Shown: positions 22,369-33,645 of the stretch, in pieces
How positions within the stretch are numbered: position 1 is the first letter of the stretch
How the letters are laid out: every line of letters begins with the position of its first letter
Source of the DNA: a candidate division SR1 bacterium
GTDB taxonomy: Bacteria; Patescibacteriota; Gracilibacteria; Absconditabacterales; Absconditicoccaceae
Assembly (NCBI GenBank): GCA_026397475.1
Contig: JAPLUT010000006.1
Coordinates: forward strand, 227,859 to 291,858
Reading direction: 5' to 3'
Length of the DNA: 64,000 nt
Position numbers and translations under genes: made by a program
Notes under the pieces: model-generated
What the model was told of the DNA's origin: nothing
Database searches by the model: none
The model's input: the letters and a program-made list of their open reading frames with translations, nothing else

Positions 22369-25300
22369 TTATATTCTGATCTGCATTTTTGCGAGGGGTT
22401 GTTTTACTGCGATTTTATTTTTTGATCTAATAAACAATCCTAGTGAGATTATTTTTCTTACAACGCTAATCTCTTCAAGAAGTTGTTTATCAATGTACTG
22501 CTCCGAGTATATTGGAAAGTGTTGAAGGTGTACGGAATCTCATTCTACTTTTCCTTGTTTTGTAAATTTTTGAAGTTCGAGATAAATATGTTCACTTACA
22601 AATGGTGCAAATGACGCACAAAGTTTCATATAACTTTGTACTACTTCAAATAAAGTATTGAATGCTGAATTTTTATCTTCATCCATTCCTGATGCTCGAA
22701 ACCTCCTTCTTGATCTTCTAATAAATCGATTGTTGAGTTTTTCTATAAATCCTAATACTAATTTTGCGCTCGTATCGAGAAAATATTTGTTCATTTCTTG
22801 TTCGAGTTGGATTCCAAGGTTATGAAGTTCTGCCAGTATTCGTTTATCTAATTCATTATTGATACGATAGGTTGGAAGCTTTATCACTTCAAGTTGTTCT
22901 AATGATGCTTTCGTATCGTAGAGATCTGTTCGTAGTTCTTTGAAATATGTGTCATCCGAAATGATCAGAATATTTTTTCATTTATTTTTTTTCAAAATAG
23001 TTGTATATGTCTCTATGCTCTTAATTTTTATTTTTTTGTCTCTATATAGTTTCATAATATTTACGACTTCTTTTGCAGTTTCGTTGCTTTTTGTGTAGAT
23101 GATATCAGGGTGTATCCTCAATACTTGTTCTATGAATTTATCATTTTGTAAATTTTTAATATCTTGAGATTCTGCATCTTTCATAAAATATGCCGTAGTA
23201 TTATCCGTAGACCACTTATCAACGTTTGCGTAGGTTTCGAAAAACTTATAGGTATTCATGATTGAACCTGTAAAATCTTTGTATACTTGTTCTACTCATT
23301 TTTCTGAAAATCTTACCGGTTCTGCTCTTACTCCAGGTGAAGCAAGTAAATATAATCTATACGCGTCAGTTCAGTATTTTCCAAATAAATATTCTGGATC
23401 TGGATAATTTTTTAGTTTCTTTGACATTTTTTTCCCATCCTCGGCAAGTACGAGTCCATTAATTACTACGTTATTAAATGAGTTTTTTTTCATGACTGCG
23501 TTTCCACATACATGCATTCCTCTAAACCAACCCCTTGTTTGATCTAATCCTTCGATGATAAAATCTGCAGGATAGATCAGTTTTTTTGTACTGTGGTCTG
23601 CAGTGTATCCTGCTTGTCCAAATGGCATAGATCATGATTCAAACCAACAATCCATAACTTCTGGGATTCTACGATATTCTTTATTTCACTTCTTGAATCG
23701 ATAGCTATCAACATAAGGTTTATGAAGATCTATCTCTGTATTTCTATCGTTATCTCGGTAGTGAATTTGGACTTTATGTTCTTCTAGTGTATTGTTGCGT
23801 GGATAGAATTCTTTTCTTTTTTTTAGATAATCAAAAGTTTTGAAAATGTTCTTTATCATAGTTACGGGCTCGCCATGAGAGGCAAGGAGTATTGTTTCTG
23901 CCTTGTGTTTTGTGTTCACCTCAGTTACTATTTCCTGTATTCTTGCTTTCATATCATCAATGGATTCGCTATGAGGATACATTTGTTTATCGCATGCTAT
24001 AGATTCTACAAGCGAGGAGCTGTACGATTTATCTTGCGCTTCAGGGACAATATACTCTGTTAATCTGAAGTCTATATATACGTTTGGAATAAGTTCAAAT
24101 GTTTTTTTGCTGTTGCTATTTTTTATATATGTAATAAGTTCGTTTTTGTTTCGTAAATTTCTAAATATTTTTGTTATGTCTTCATGTTTATTTATGAGCG
24201 TTACTATCTCTTCTTTGCTATAGCTACTTTCTAAGTAGGGCAAAAGTGTCATTAGCACTCTCTTGAGTGGCGACATGTAGATGTTTATTTTTTTGTCTTT
24301 TTTTGTGGCTTTTTTAATTTGTGTTTTTATAGATTTTGCTTGTTTCTCTCCTAGTTTGCTAAGAACTCCATCACCTAAACTATCGTGATGACTGATTTCG
24401 TTGAGGTCTGTTCTGCCATGTCTGATTAAAATATTTTTCGTGATATTTTGTGATCAGTCTCTTGTACCTTGATAAATTTCTTCAAGCGTTCAACAGACGA
24501 TGATATCGTCTTTGGTTACAGGGCGCAAGTTTCAAGGAACAGGTTGTTCTTTGTCTGTAACTTTTAACTTGTAACTTGTAACTGCTTCCCAAATGGGAAG
24601 TGGAGCTCATCGATATCTATTTCTTGCGAGATTCCAATCAGGTGCTGACTTTAAAACATCAATAAATCTTTTTTTAACGGTTTCAGGAACAAATCAAATA
24701 GATTCAGCATGAGGTACTGTGATGTTTGTTAACTCTTGTTCTTTGATAAACCAGCTCGTTAATGCTTTTGATATTAATGGAGTATCGCATCTTCGGCAAT
24801 GTGGGTAGGAGTGTTCATATGATTTTTGTCCAATCAATTTCTTCTCTTCTTTAAGGCGTTGGATGATGTCTTTATTTGCATCATATACCCTTGTTCCTTT
24901 TCGCTCAGGGACTTCATCAGTAAATTCACCGTATTCGTTTACGGGCAAAAATAACCAGTTTTTAGATTCATCTCTTGGCAAAAATTGTGCTACTGCATTG
25001 TAATCGTCCATTCCAAATGCAGGTGCGATGTGGACGATTCCTGTTCCATCTTCTGTGCTTACAAATTCTCCTGCTATGATTTTGAAGAATTGTTCTTTGT
25101 ATTTCTTGTCTATTTTGCTCTTGTTGATGTGTTGGAATAATGGTTCATATTTTAGTCCTACGAGATCTTCTCCTTTGAAAATATTTATTAAAATATATTC
25201 ATTATTTTCTTTGTAAAATTGTTTGATTAAGTTTTCTGCCAAAATATAATATTCTTTTGATGCTTTATCAAAAAGCAGTACATAACGAATATGTTTTCCT

Positions 25301-26478
25301 ACAGCTAAAAACATGTTGCTTGGTAGAGTTCGTGGTGTTGTTGTCCATGCAAGAAAATTAACATCCCCGTCTTTCATTTCGTTTTTATGCTCTTTGGTAT
25401 AAGGAAGTACATTATTGATGGTATAAAAAGAAAGGAAGCGACTCATGAGTTCGTTCACGTCATCGATAATGACGCTATCTATTTTTATTGCGAATCCTAA
25501 GTCGTTGTCATTGGATAGTATTTCTACGTATTTTAGTTCGTTGTGTTTGTTACTTTCTTGAATTTTTGGAGTTCAAGAAATAGTGACCTCAAAATAATGA
25601 GCTAAAACATTTTGTTTGCCAATATATTTTCTAGATCAGATAAGTTCGGATTTTACAATTTTGACACCAAGTTCTTCATTGAGTTCTCTAGTCAGGGATG
25701 CTTCCAATGTCTCTCCTGTATCGACCTTCCCTCCTGGTAATGTCCAAAAATCCCATCTTGTATCGAAGAGGGTGAGATATCTTCATTGTTCGTCTTTGAT
25801 GATGGCTTTTGTAGTATGTATAAATCCATCACTTGTTGTTTCATGTTTTTCATTTTTTGCTAATGCAATTTTGAATTTGATCGTAATTGCAGGATCTTGT
25901 CTGTCTTTGTATCCTTCGTTTACTTCAGAATTGGAAAGCGTAGTAGCACAACTTGGACACATCCATTGCACATTGAATCATTTGTATACAAGATTTTGAT
26001 TGTACATATTTTGGATGACTCGAATGATAGACTCCATGTAGTCTAAATTCATTGTATAATATGCATGATCCATGTCTGCTCGTCTTCCGATTTGATCAAC
26101 GAAATTTTTCCGTTCGTCGCTGGTGTTGCTTACATATTTTCTACATTCTTCTACGAATTTTTGTACTCCAAGTTTTTCTATGTCTTTTTTACCATCGAGA
26201 CCAAGTTCTTTCTCAACTGCCTTTTCTACAGGTAATCCATGACAATCTCGTCATCGATCTCTGTTTACTTTATATCCTTTCATTGTTTTAAATCTAAGAA
26301 TCGCGTCTTTCATTGATGAGGTTAATCCATGCCCAAAATGCGGTGTCCCTGATGCAAAGGGAGGTCCGTCATAGGTAACCGATTGAAATTTTTCTGATCT
26401 CTGATCGAGTGATTTTTCAAATATTTTATTTTCTCTCCAATATGCGTTGAGACTTTCAATTAACTCTTTTTGATTCAT
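22369..26478 (-). CDS. ileS: isoleucine--tRNA ligase with inserted Nudix and histidine-phosphatase domains
   Basis: 1369 residues from ATG 26478 in one continuous frame under UGA = Gly; ordinary IleRS has about 930-1050. IleRS parts: HIGH-type HFGH at 47-50, editing-domain entry WTTTP-TLPSN near 378, [44 protein letters not shown] at 1017-1021 and the C-terminal IRRSRRR block. Insert 1 (about 225-330) has a perfect Nudix box, G250-x5-E256-x7-R264-E265-L-x-E268-E269-x-G271. Insert 2 (about 680-900) is a histidine-phosphatase domain with RHG (686-688), SPLKR (736-740), RLTE (805-808) and SHGE (H868). Five CGA codons (residues 383, 562, 623, 1251, 1261) fall on conserved IleRS tryptophans. Both inserts keep their catalytic residues, so they are probably active. 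Confidence 0.93.
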
Positions 26479-26616
26479 AATAAACAAAAAACGATAAAAT
26501 AAGCAGCTATACAGTTTGAGTTATGAATATAGTAAAAGCTGGAATTGTTTCAAGTCTACTTCTTCTTTTTTCATTGATTAATAAAATTAAAAGATTAAAA
26601 GATTAATAAGGTTTGT

Positions 26617-26685
26617 TATCTTGAGTGTAACGAAAGATATACTGTTTGTTATTTGTTATATCCTTCGACTTCGTTCAGAATGACA
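26617..26685. repeat. imperfect palindromic intergenic element
   Basis: TATCTTGAGTGTAACGAAAG (from 26617) and CCTTCGACTTCGTTCAGAAT (from 26661) form a long imperfect inverted repeat in the gap between ileS and ackA. The right arm is of the CTTCGACTTCG-CAGAATGACA type seen as dispersed repeats in many genomes. The rest of this 277-base gap is AT-rich and holds no credible gene. Confidence 0.6.
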
Positions 26686-26755
26686 GATGGGGAGAATTAT
26701 TTCTGAGATCTGAATATTTTAATTTTCTAAATATTTTAATATTTTAATCTAATGT

Positions 26756-27892
26756 ATGAAAATACTTGTCATCAATGCTTGAAGTTCGTCTTTGAAATAT
26801 CAACTCTTTGATATGAAGAAAAAAAGTGTTGTGGTAAAATGAATCATCGAAAAGGTCTGAATAAAAAATTCTTCTGTGAAAAATCATAAAGATGCTCTGC
26901 ACTCAGTAATGAAAGTCTTGTCTGAAGGTTGAAATCTAGATATTGATGCAATAGGTCATAGAGTCGTACATTGAGGAGAGTATTTCAAAGATCCTGCAAT
27001 TATTACTGATGAGGTGCTAACAAGGATTGATGAATGTTCGGATTTAGCTCCCCTACATAATCCCCATAACTTGCAAGCCATCCTTGCATGTAAAGATTTG
27101 TTCCCTGGTATCCCTCAGGTAGCTGTCTTTGATACTGCCTTTCATCAAACTATGGAGCCTGCTCATTATCTATATGCTTTGCCGACTAAATATTACGAAC
27201 AGTATAAAATCAGAAGATACGGTTTTCACTGAACATCGCATCAATATGTTTACAATAAACTAATTGCCAATTATCAATTGCCCATCAGTACTACAAAAGT
27301 CATTACCTGTCATGTGGGTAATGGTGTGAGCGTTGCTGCCATTACAAATGGAAAGGTAGTTGAAACATCTATGGGTATGACTCCTTTGGAATGAACTATG
27401 ATGGGGACAAGATCGGGAAATATCGATCCCGCAATTATTCCGTACTTGATGACTCATGAATCTATGACTCCTGATGAGATAAATGATCTTCTCAATACAC
27501 AAAGTGGTCTGCTTGGAGTGTCTTGAGTTTCTAGTGATATGAGAGATCTTTTTGCAGAAATAGAAAAATGAAATAAACAATGTTCTCTTGCTTTGGAGAT
27601 GTTTATCACTTCTCTAGCTAAATATATCTGAGCGTATGCTTGTCTTTTGTGATGAGTGGATGCTATCGTTTTAACTGCTGGAGTTATGGAACATAGAGCA
27701 ATATTGCGTGCAATGCTTTTGGAGAAATTATCTTGGATGGGAATCCTTCTTAATAAAAAAACGAATCAGGATGATTTAGAATCAGATGCCGTTATTTCTC
27801 TACCCGATTCAAAAATTATGGTTGTCTTGATCCCTACGAACGAAGAACTGATGATAGCAGAACAAACGTATAAACTAATTTATAATTTATAA
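26756..27892 (+). CDS. ackA: acetate kinase
   Basis: 378 residues, the normal length. The start [18 protein letters not shown] has the family N-terminal phosphate-binding motif, with the Gly encoded by TGA. It continues with [30 protein letters not shown], the catalytic-site region [11 protein letters not shown], and [17 protein letters not shown], where a TGA glycine is again conserved. It converts acetyl phosphate plus ADP to acetate and ATP, a substrate-level phosphorylation step. No phosphotransacetylase gene is adjacent. An upstream ATG at 26752 is in another frame. No Shine-Dalgarno sequence is visible. Confidence 0.96.
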
Positions 27893-28012
27893 TTCAGAAT
27901 TCAGAATTCAAAAACTTTGCATTCTGAATCCATTTTACAGGCTTGAAATTGCTTATAGATTTGATATAAGCTAAACAACTTATTTTTTATTTATTTTATT
28001 ATTGTATTACTC

Positions 28013-28640
<628 letters not shown>

Positions 28641-28670
28641 AAAAAAATTTTACCTTTTGATTTTGTTTCT

Positions 28671-29354
28671 ATGAAAAAACAATTAATTGTTGCTCTTTTG
28701 CTTTCTGCTGCTCTTGTATGATGCACGAAGACTGATATCTCTAAACTAGACATTAATTCGCTTACTGATTTGCCTGCATTACAAAAAGCTACTACACAAG
28801 TTTCTCAGGAAATAAATAAGTGAAGCATTACCATGGATCAGGCGCAAAGTATCGTGGATAAACTTCAACAAAGATATGTCGATCTCACGGATACAGCTGA
28901 TCAAAATATAGAAACAACATTTGGAACTATACAACAAATTTTTGATACTAAGGCAGTTACTTTATATGTTCTTCCGATTTGGGCAAAGAGACTTTGAATG
29001 ACGGAACCTAAATGAATGGAGCTTGATAAATCATTGTCTCAGCAAAATTATCTTAGTGGCTATGGTTCTACCCTACTTGTATTCAGATGAAACTATACTA
29101 TCGCTCTTCAACAAGCAAAAACTATAGCACAAAAAGCTCATCTTTATGTCAGTAATGAATTTGCACAAGCACAAGCGATTGCCAAAATTGGTAATATAGA
29201 TTACATCTCTGGTTTAGATATTGGTGGTTTGAGTAAAGGAATCATCTATGTTAATCATGAATTACTTGATACTCGTGCTGATCAATTTCTTTCCGTGGGC
29301 GTAGATCAAAACTGAACTTTGACTCTCCAAGCAACAAAGCGTAAGTCAAATTAA
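28671..29354 (+). CDS. secreted lipoprotein
   Basis: 227 residues starting MKKQLIVALLLSAALVGCTK, a lipoprotein signal peptide whose lipobox LVGC has its Gly as TGA and Cys18 as the lipidation site. The mature part is soluble and partly helical, with a C-terminal region including YISGLDIGGLSKGIIYV. No family is recognised. It sits between a membrane-protein gene and the CcdA-like gene on the same strand. A weak terminator-like hairpin follows at about 29369-29399. Confidence 0.7.
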
Positions 29355-29429
29355 TAATCAGCTCCTTTAAAATTTCCTTGTCCACGAAGGTGGAAAATTC
29401 TAAATTTTAAATTGTAAATTCTCTTTGTG

Positions 29430-30524
29430 ATGAAGTATATATTGTGAATCCTTGTTTTCTTAGTCGGAATTGTGAGTGTGAGTTTTGCTCAGGAATATAT
29501 TTTGTTTTATGGAAATGGATGTACGCATTGCGCAAAGGTAGAACAATATATCAAGGAAAATAAAATTGCTAAAAAGTTTGATCTCACTCAAAAAGAAGTA
29601 TTTTTCAACAAAAAGAATCTGAATGAACTCAACGGATATCTCGAGAAACATAAGTTGACCTATGATACTATCGGTGTCCCTTTCTTGATTATCAACAGTG
29701 GCGCTGATTGTAATTACGTCAATTGAGATACCAATATCATAGAATATTTTTCTGGCAAATTAGCACAAATAAATGCAGCTGCTTGTAAAGATACCGCATT
29801 AAGTGGAGGAGTGGCAGTCGTACAAAAGACGTTAAGACAAAGATTGTCGTTCTTTGCTATCATGCTTCCTGCAGCTGTTTCTGACAGCATCAATCCTTGT
29901 GCATTCGCGGTAATGCTTTTGCTTTTGACTACAATACTTTCAAAACATAAGAACAGAAGAAAGACTTTGCTTGCATGAGCGATGTTTTCCTTAGCAGTAT
30001 TTCTAACCTATCTTGCAATGGGTGTCTGATTGTTTTCCGCTCTTGCTACTGCTAATAATACTTTCATTCTTAAGCTTGTCGTCTGAATACTCTGACTTGT
30101 TGTTTGATTAGCTAACCTCAAAGATTATTTCCGATATGGAAAATGGTTCGTGATGGAAGTGCCGTTTAGTTGGAGACCAAAAATGCAGGAATTAATCTAT
30201 AGAGTTTCTTCTCCGTGGTGAGCATTCTTTATATGAGTATTGGTCAGTCTCTTTCTTCTTCCTTGTTCATCTGGTCCTTACTTCACCATCTTATGATTTA
30301 TGAGCGCTCAAAGCAAAGCTCTTAATCTCCGATGATATATCTACTTAATAGTGTATAATCTTATCTTCGTCTTGCCTATGTTTATCATAGCGATTATGGT
30401 AAGCTTCTGATATGCTAACGTTGATAAGCTTGCTAAGATCAAACATGAAAAGACTAAACTAATTCATTTGATTGTAGGTATCTTGATGTTGTGATTATGA
30501 ATTTATGTTTTGACTACGATATAA
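29430..30524 (+). CDS. thioredoxin-like domain fused to CcdA/DsbD-type membrane domain
   Basis: 364 residues. A signal/anchor (MKYILGILVFLVGIVSVSF) leads into a thioredoxin-like domain with redox pair GCTHC and cis-Pro region IGVPFLIIN. A CcdA/DsbD transmembrane domain of about six helices follows, with the family cysteines in SINPCAFAVM and LPCSSGPYF. KDYF-YGKW, with CGA at residue 235, corresponds to the family KD-FW-G motif, supporting CGA = Trp. Such proteins carry electrons from cytoplasmic thioredoxin across the membrane to extracytoplasmic disulfide partners. Cys-containing secreted proteins nearby are possible clients. Confidence 0.88.
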
Positions 30525-30548
30525 AGTTTTCTTTCTGCTTCTTCGTAA

Positions 30549-30568
30549 GGAACGGTCGCGACCGTTCC
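30549..30568. repeat. 20-base perfect palindrome
   Basis: GGAACGGTCGCGACCGTTCC is a perfect inverted repeat, much more GC-rich than its surroundings. It lies just before the terminator of the CcdA-like gene. Confidence 0.8.
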
Positions 30569-30580
30569 CTGCAATATAAA

Positions 30581-30606
30581 AAAGCTCCCTCAGGGGAGTT
30601 TTTTTT
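30581..30606 (+). terminator. Rho-independent terminator
   Basis: AGCTCCC-tca-GGGGAG with T8, downstream of the CcdA-like gene. Confidence 0.88.
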
Positions 30607-30617
30607 GTGGGTGGTTG

Positions 30618-30711
30618 TTACCCCACCCCATCCCTCCCCATTTCATGGAGAGGGAGAAACAACATTTGTTCCCCTCTCTACGAAGTGGAGAGGGGTTAGG
30701 GGGTGAGGTAA
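30618..30711. mobile_element. MITE-like palindromic element, GC-rich
   Basis: About 94 bases with imperfect terminal inverted repeats (TTACCCCACCCC at the left, its relative GGGGGTGAGGTAA at the right) and two internal hairpins (CTCCCC...GGGAG; CCCCTCTC...GAGAGGGG). It has no coding capacity. Its GC content is far above the window average, and it abuts the SET-gene stop codon. Confidence 0.6.
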
Positions 30712-30712
30712 C

Positions 30713-31225
30713 TTATTTTTTTCTAGAGATTCTCTTATTTATCAAGGGACTAAAATGCCCTTTATATCTTTCTTGAACATCTTTTATTTGATAATCTTTT
30801 CCCGTGATTCTTTTTCTACAATGCGCACTTCAACATTTACATTCCCATTTTGAAATCTTATCTTCATCTCATTCCCAGATTACATAATCTGCAGTTATCT
30901 CTTCATCTTTCTTAATATCTCTTTTTGCAATAAGCGTAAAGGCGTCTTGCATCCATCCGTTGGCGTCGCAAGAATGGTTTACAAAATATCCTGTATCATT
31001 ACCTCTATCTTCGATACTAAACAAATCTTCGTCTCGTTGCATTATTAACTTCCCTTCTTTCTTAGCTTGTTCTGCTTCGACTTTGTTGGTGTAGTTTCAT
31101 CACCACGTCATTAGTTTTTCTCCTGCTTTGATATCTTCTTTCGCGAAAATTCCTTTACCATGGATGGTGGCAGGTCTGATTTCTGCTTTGGGAGAGATTC
31201 GATCTTGTTGGGGGATGGGATACAT
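30713..31225 (-). CDS. SET-domain protein (putative lysine methyltransferase)
   Basis: 170 residues from ATG 31225 (MYPIPQQDRIS). SET hallmarks in order: HGKGIFAKEDIKAGEKL, the cofactor-site motif GYFVNHSCDAN, and EEITADYVIWEG with the catalytic-type Tyr. A cysteine cluster (CKC...HC) after the SET domain resembles the post-SET zinc site. TGA glycines occur in MTWGGNY and in the post-SET region. Bacterial SET proteins methylate lysines of various proteins; the substrate here is unknown. It is the last gene of a minus-strand run downstream of the histidine phosphatase, separated by 46 bases. Confidence 0.88.
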
Positions 31226-31271
31226 AGTACTAATATTGTTGTAGATAAATATTTTTTTTCGAAATTTCTTA

Positions 31272-31889
31272 TTAAGAATTGTGTTGTTTAATGTTGAAGA
31301 TATGGGAGTCTTCAGCTGATGAATCATCTGAAAGTAACAATAGTTCAGAGTTCCCAAAATGAAACATAGTCAAAACTTCTTGCCAATCCAAATTGTAGTA
31401 AGCAGCATATATCATTTTTCAAAAATCACCGTGCGTAACCATTAGAATGCTCTGTCCATCATGTTTAGATTTAATAAAATCTAACAGCTTTTTTGCCCTT
31501 ATGATAAGTTGAGGAAATGTTTCAGCACCTTCTGGAGAAAGAAAATATGTGATAAGTTCTGCTTGGATAATGTCTGGAGAACATAGCTTTTTACTATCTT
31601 TTGTAGGCTTGCCTGTCATGATACCAAAATCACGTTCAATCAATAATTCATTTTTTTCTGGAGCATCAACCTGAAGATAATCTGAAATTATTTTCGCTGT
31701 TTGATAAGCTCTTTGAAGTGGAGAACTGTAAATTTTATCAAAATGTATTTTAGAGTCTTTTATTTTTTGAGCAACTTGCTTAGCTTGATCAAGACCAATT
31801 TCGGTTAGAGGCATATCACGATGTCAATTTAGAATTCACATCTCATTATCTTTGTCTTGGCCATGTCTGGCCAAATATATTTTTATCAT
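31272..31889 (-). CDS. histidine phosphatase (phosphoglycerate mutase-like)
   Basis: 205 residues. It has the catalytic RHG in YLARHGQDKDN, GHRDMPLTEIG (the Gly is TGA), SSPLQRAYQTA, ERDFG as the acid-bearing loop, and VTHGDFGKMI. This is the cofactor-independent-sized GpmB/CobC-like branch rather than glycolytic GpmA, so it probably dephosphorylates a small metabolite. It stands between the S51 peptidase gene (24 bases upstream) and the SET gene, probably in one transcript. Compare the second histidine-phosphatase domain of the window, inside ileS. Confidence 0.9.
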
Positions 31890-31912
31890 TTATGTGATTA
31901 TAAAATTAAATA

Positions 31913-32647
31913 TTACTTTCTTAATAAATTTTCTATTGGCGAATATTTACTATTCTGCTTAATTTCTTCTTTGAAATGCTGATTATTCTTCCAATAGATC
32001 TTATATGCTTTCGCTCATTTTTTACTCGTTATGATTCTGTAATTGTTGTTTTCTATCTGTATTGCGCAATCGTTTTCAATCGCAATCGCTACGAGAGGAC
32101 TTTTTTTCATCATCCTTTTCAAGTCTTCTTGTCTGTGTATTTCTACATCATAATGAGGGCAGTGAAGAGCCTGGATAAAGTTTAATCCTGAAACTTTTAT
32201 AAGCTGTGTACTCTCACTGGTAAATTTTCTTGAATCTGAATTGCCATACTTGAACCAGCAAATCGATCCTGCGCTCAATCAGCTCAATACGATGTTTTTT
32301 TTCAAAGCTTTTTCTAAAATCTTATCTACTCCAAGTTTTCTTCGTAAGCTCATCATTTTTAAGGTATTTCCACCTCATACATAGATGATATCAGAACTGA
32401 GTATTTTACCTTCAATTTCTTTTTTTGTGGGTGTATTTTTTATCAGGTATAAAACATCTACCTTGCATCATAAGCTTTCAAAATATTTTTTAATTCCTTC
32501 AAAATATCCTTCTACGTCTCCGCTTGCAGTAGGGATAAACAATAATTTCGGATTTTTTTTACCAGAAAAATTGATAATCTCTTTGTCGATTTGGAGTGTG
32601 GTTTTTTCGCGTACTTCTCAACCACCTATTGCTATTATTTTTGTCAT
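31913..32647 (-). CDS. peptidase S51 (dipeptidase E-like)
   Basis: 244 residues from ATG 32647: MTKIIAIGGGEVREKT, then YVGGGNTLKMMSL, with both GGG motifs containing a TGA glycine. The nucleophile elbow is GLSAGSICWF, with Ser in the family SAG motif, followed by ALHCPHYD with the catalytic-type His. Codon 102 is CGA in MSL-RKLG, where relatives often have Trp. Peptidase E enzymes cleave Asp-X dipeptides or cyanophycin-type products. It lies downstream of the HNH gene after a 112-base gap. Confidence 0.88.
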
Positions 32648-32759
32648 GGGTTTGTGATGAGGGGGTGAAGCGTATCGTATAACGTCTGGACTTAGTCCAG
32701 TCTCCTGATTTGTGGCTATGTTCCAGACAAGTCCTGTTATGTGCTGTATCTATTGTTTC

Positions 32760-33074
32760 TTATATTTTAGTCGGTGGTTTAATTAAAGCTTGTTTTGCAA
32801 TAAGAGCTATATTTTCAGATGTAATATTTTTCTCTTTACAATAATTTGAATTTAATCGTATGGATAGATTTTTTGCTCCTTTACTAGCATTACAAGAAAA
32901 ACAACATAGTGCAATATTTTCTTTAGTGATAATTGTTCCGTCATTTATAATATGTTCCCATGTTGCTGTATTTTTCTTTAAGATTTTATTAAACTTGATT
33001 CCACAATATATACAATGAGTATCTCTATTGCGAACTTCAGTCTCAAGCCAACTAGGTATATTTCGTAAGTTCAT
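32760..33074 (-). CDS. HNH endonuclease
   Basis: 104 residues with a zinc-type HNH layout: HCIYCGIKF (CxxC), then TWEHIINDGT (the central His of the motif), then CCFSCNASKG (CxxC) leading into the distal Asn. This matches McrA/5-methylcytosine-type or homing HNH nucleases. All Gly codons are GGN. It follows the PD-(D/E)XK-like gene by 49 bases on the same strand, so the two probably form a cassette. Cleavage specificity cannot be read from the sequence. Confidence 0.85.
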   Translation of the reverse strand: MNLRNIPSWLETEVRNRDTHCIYCGIKFNKILKKNTATWEHIINDGTIITKENIALCCFSCNASKGAKNLSIRLNSNYCKEKNITSENIALIAKQALIKPPTKI

Positions 33075-33123
33075 TTTGATTTGTTTTTATAAAATGATAA
33101 CATTGTTGTGCTATATATTTTAG

Positions 33124-33603
33124 TTAATACCAAACTTTATTATATTCAACATATTCATTAATTCTATTTTTTATAAATCCTTGTAATCTAGTCAAAGAAA
33201 GATTGTTATCGAAATTGCAATTTTTTTCTATTTCAATTAATTCTTTAATCTGATATTCTATATTGTGATTTAATATTCCGGTTTTGGTATTTGGCCTATT
33301 TTGACTATAATTATTCAAAAACATGTCATTTAAGTGTATTGGCCAATCATATTCTGTTCCTTGAAAAATATAATAGTTTATGTTCTGTTTGCAAAACCAA
33401 CTCATTTTTGACATTGCAAAGATTGTCATGAAGCCCTTAATTTCTATATATGTTTTTGATTTGGGTAAATAAATGTCGCTTATTGATTTAATATTTCTTC
33501 CCTTCTTCCATGGGCAATTATCTAATGGAATTATTTTTTGGATTTCAAAATTAATATTTCTATCTTTTAATTCTTTATATATTCTTTCTTCTAATTTACT
33601 CAT
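33124..33603 (-). CDS. PD-(D/E)XK-like nuclease
   Basis: 159 residues from ATG 33603 (MSKLEERIYKELK); an upstream extension to 33639 is open but poorly supported. SISDIYLPKSKTYIEIKG gives an Asp followed by E-I-K, the spacing of a PD-(D/E)XK active site, preceded by an N-terminal Glu helix as in many restriction and repair nucleases. The rest is helical and Asn/Ile-rich. No TGA codon is used. It lies between gatB (42 bases upstream) and the HNH gene. It may be part of a small restriction or homing cassette; no methyltransferase gene accompanies it. Confidence 0.6.
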   Translation of the reverse strand: MSKLEERIYKELKDRNINFEIQKIIPLDNCPWKKGRNIKSISDIYLPKSKTYIEIKGFMTIFAMSKMSWFCKQNINYYIFQGTEYDWPIHLNDMFLNNYSQNRPNTKTGILNHNIEYQIKELIEIEKNCNFDNNLSLTRLQGFIKNRINEYVEYNKVWY

Positions 33604-33645
33604 GATGTTGATTATATATTTAAAGTTGATGTGTTTCACGAACTT

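Noticed and set aside
24277..25971. Separate Nudix and phosphatase genes within ileS
   Set aside because: All pieces share one frame with no TAA/TAG and no internal start context; flanking IleRS motifs continue on both sides.
26523..26606. 27-codon ORF before ackA
   Set aside because: Too short, simple Leu/Lys composition, no initiation signal.
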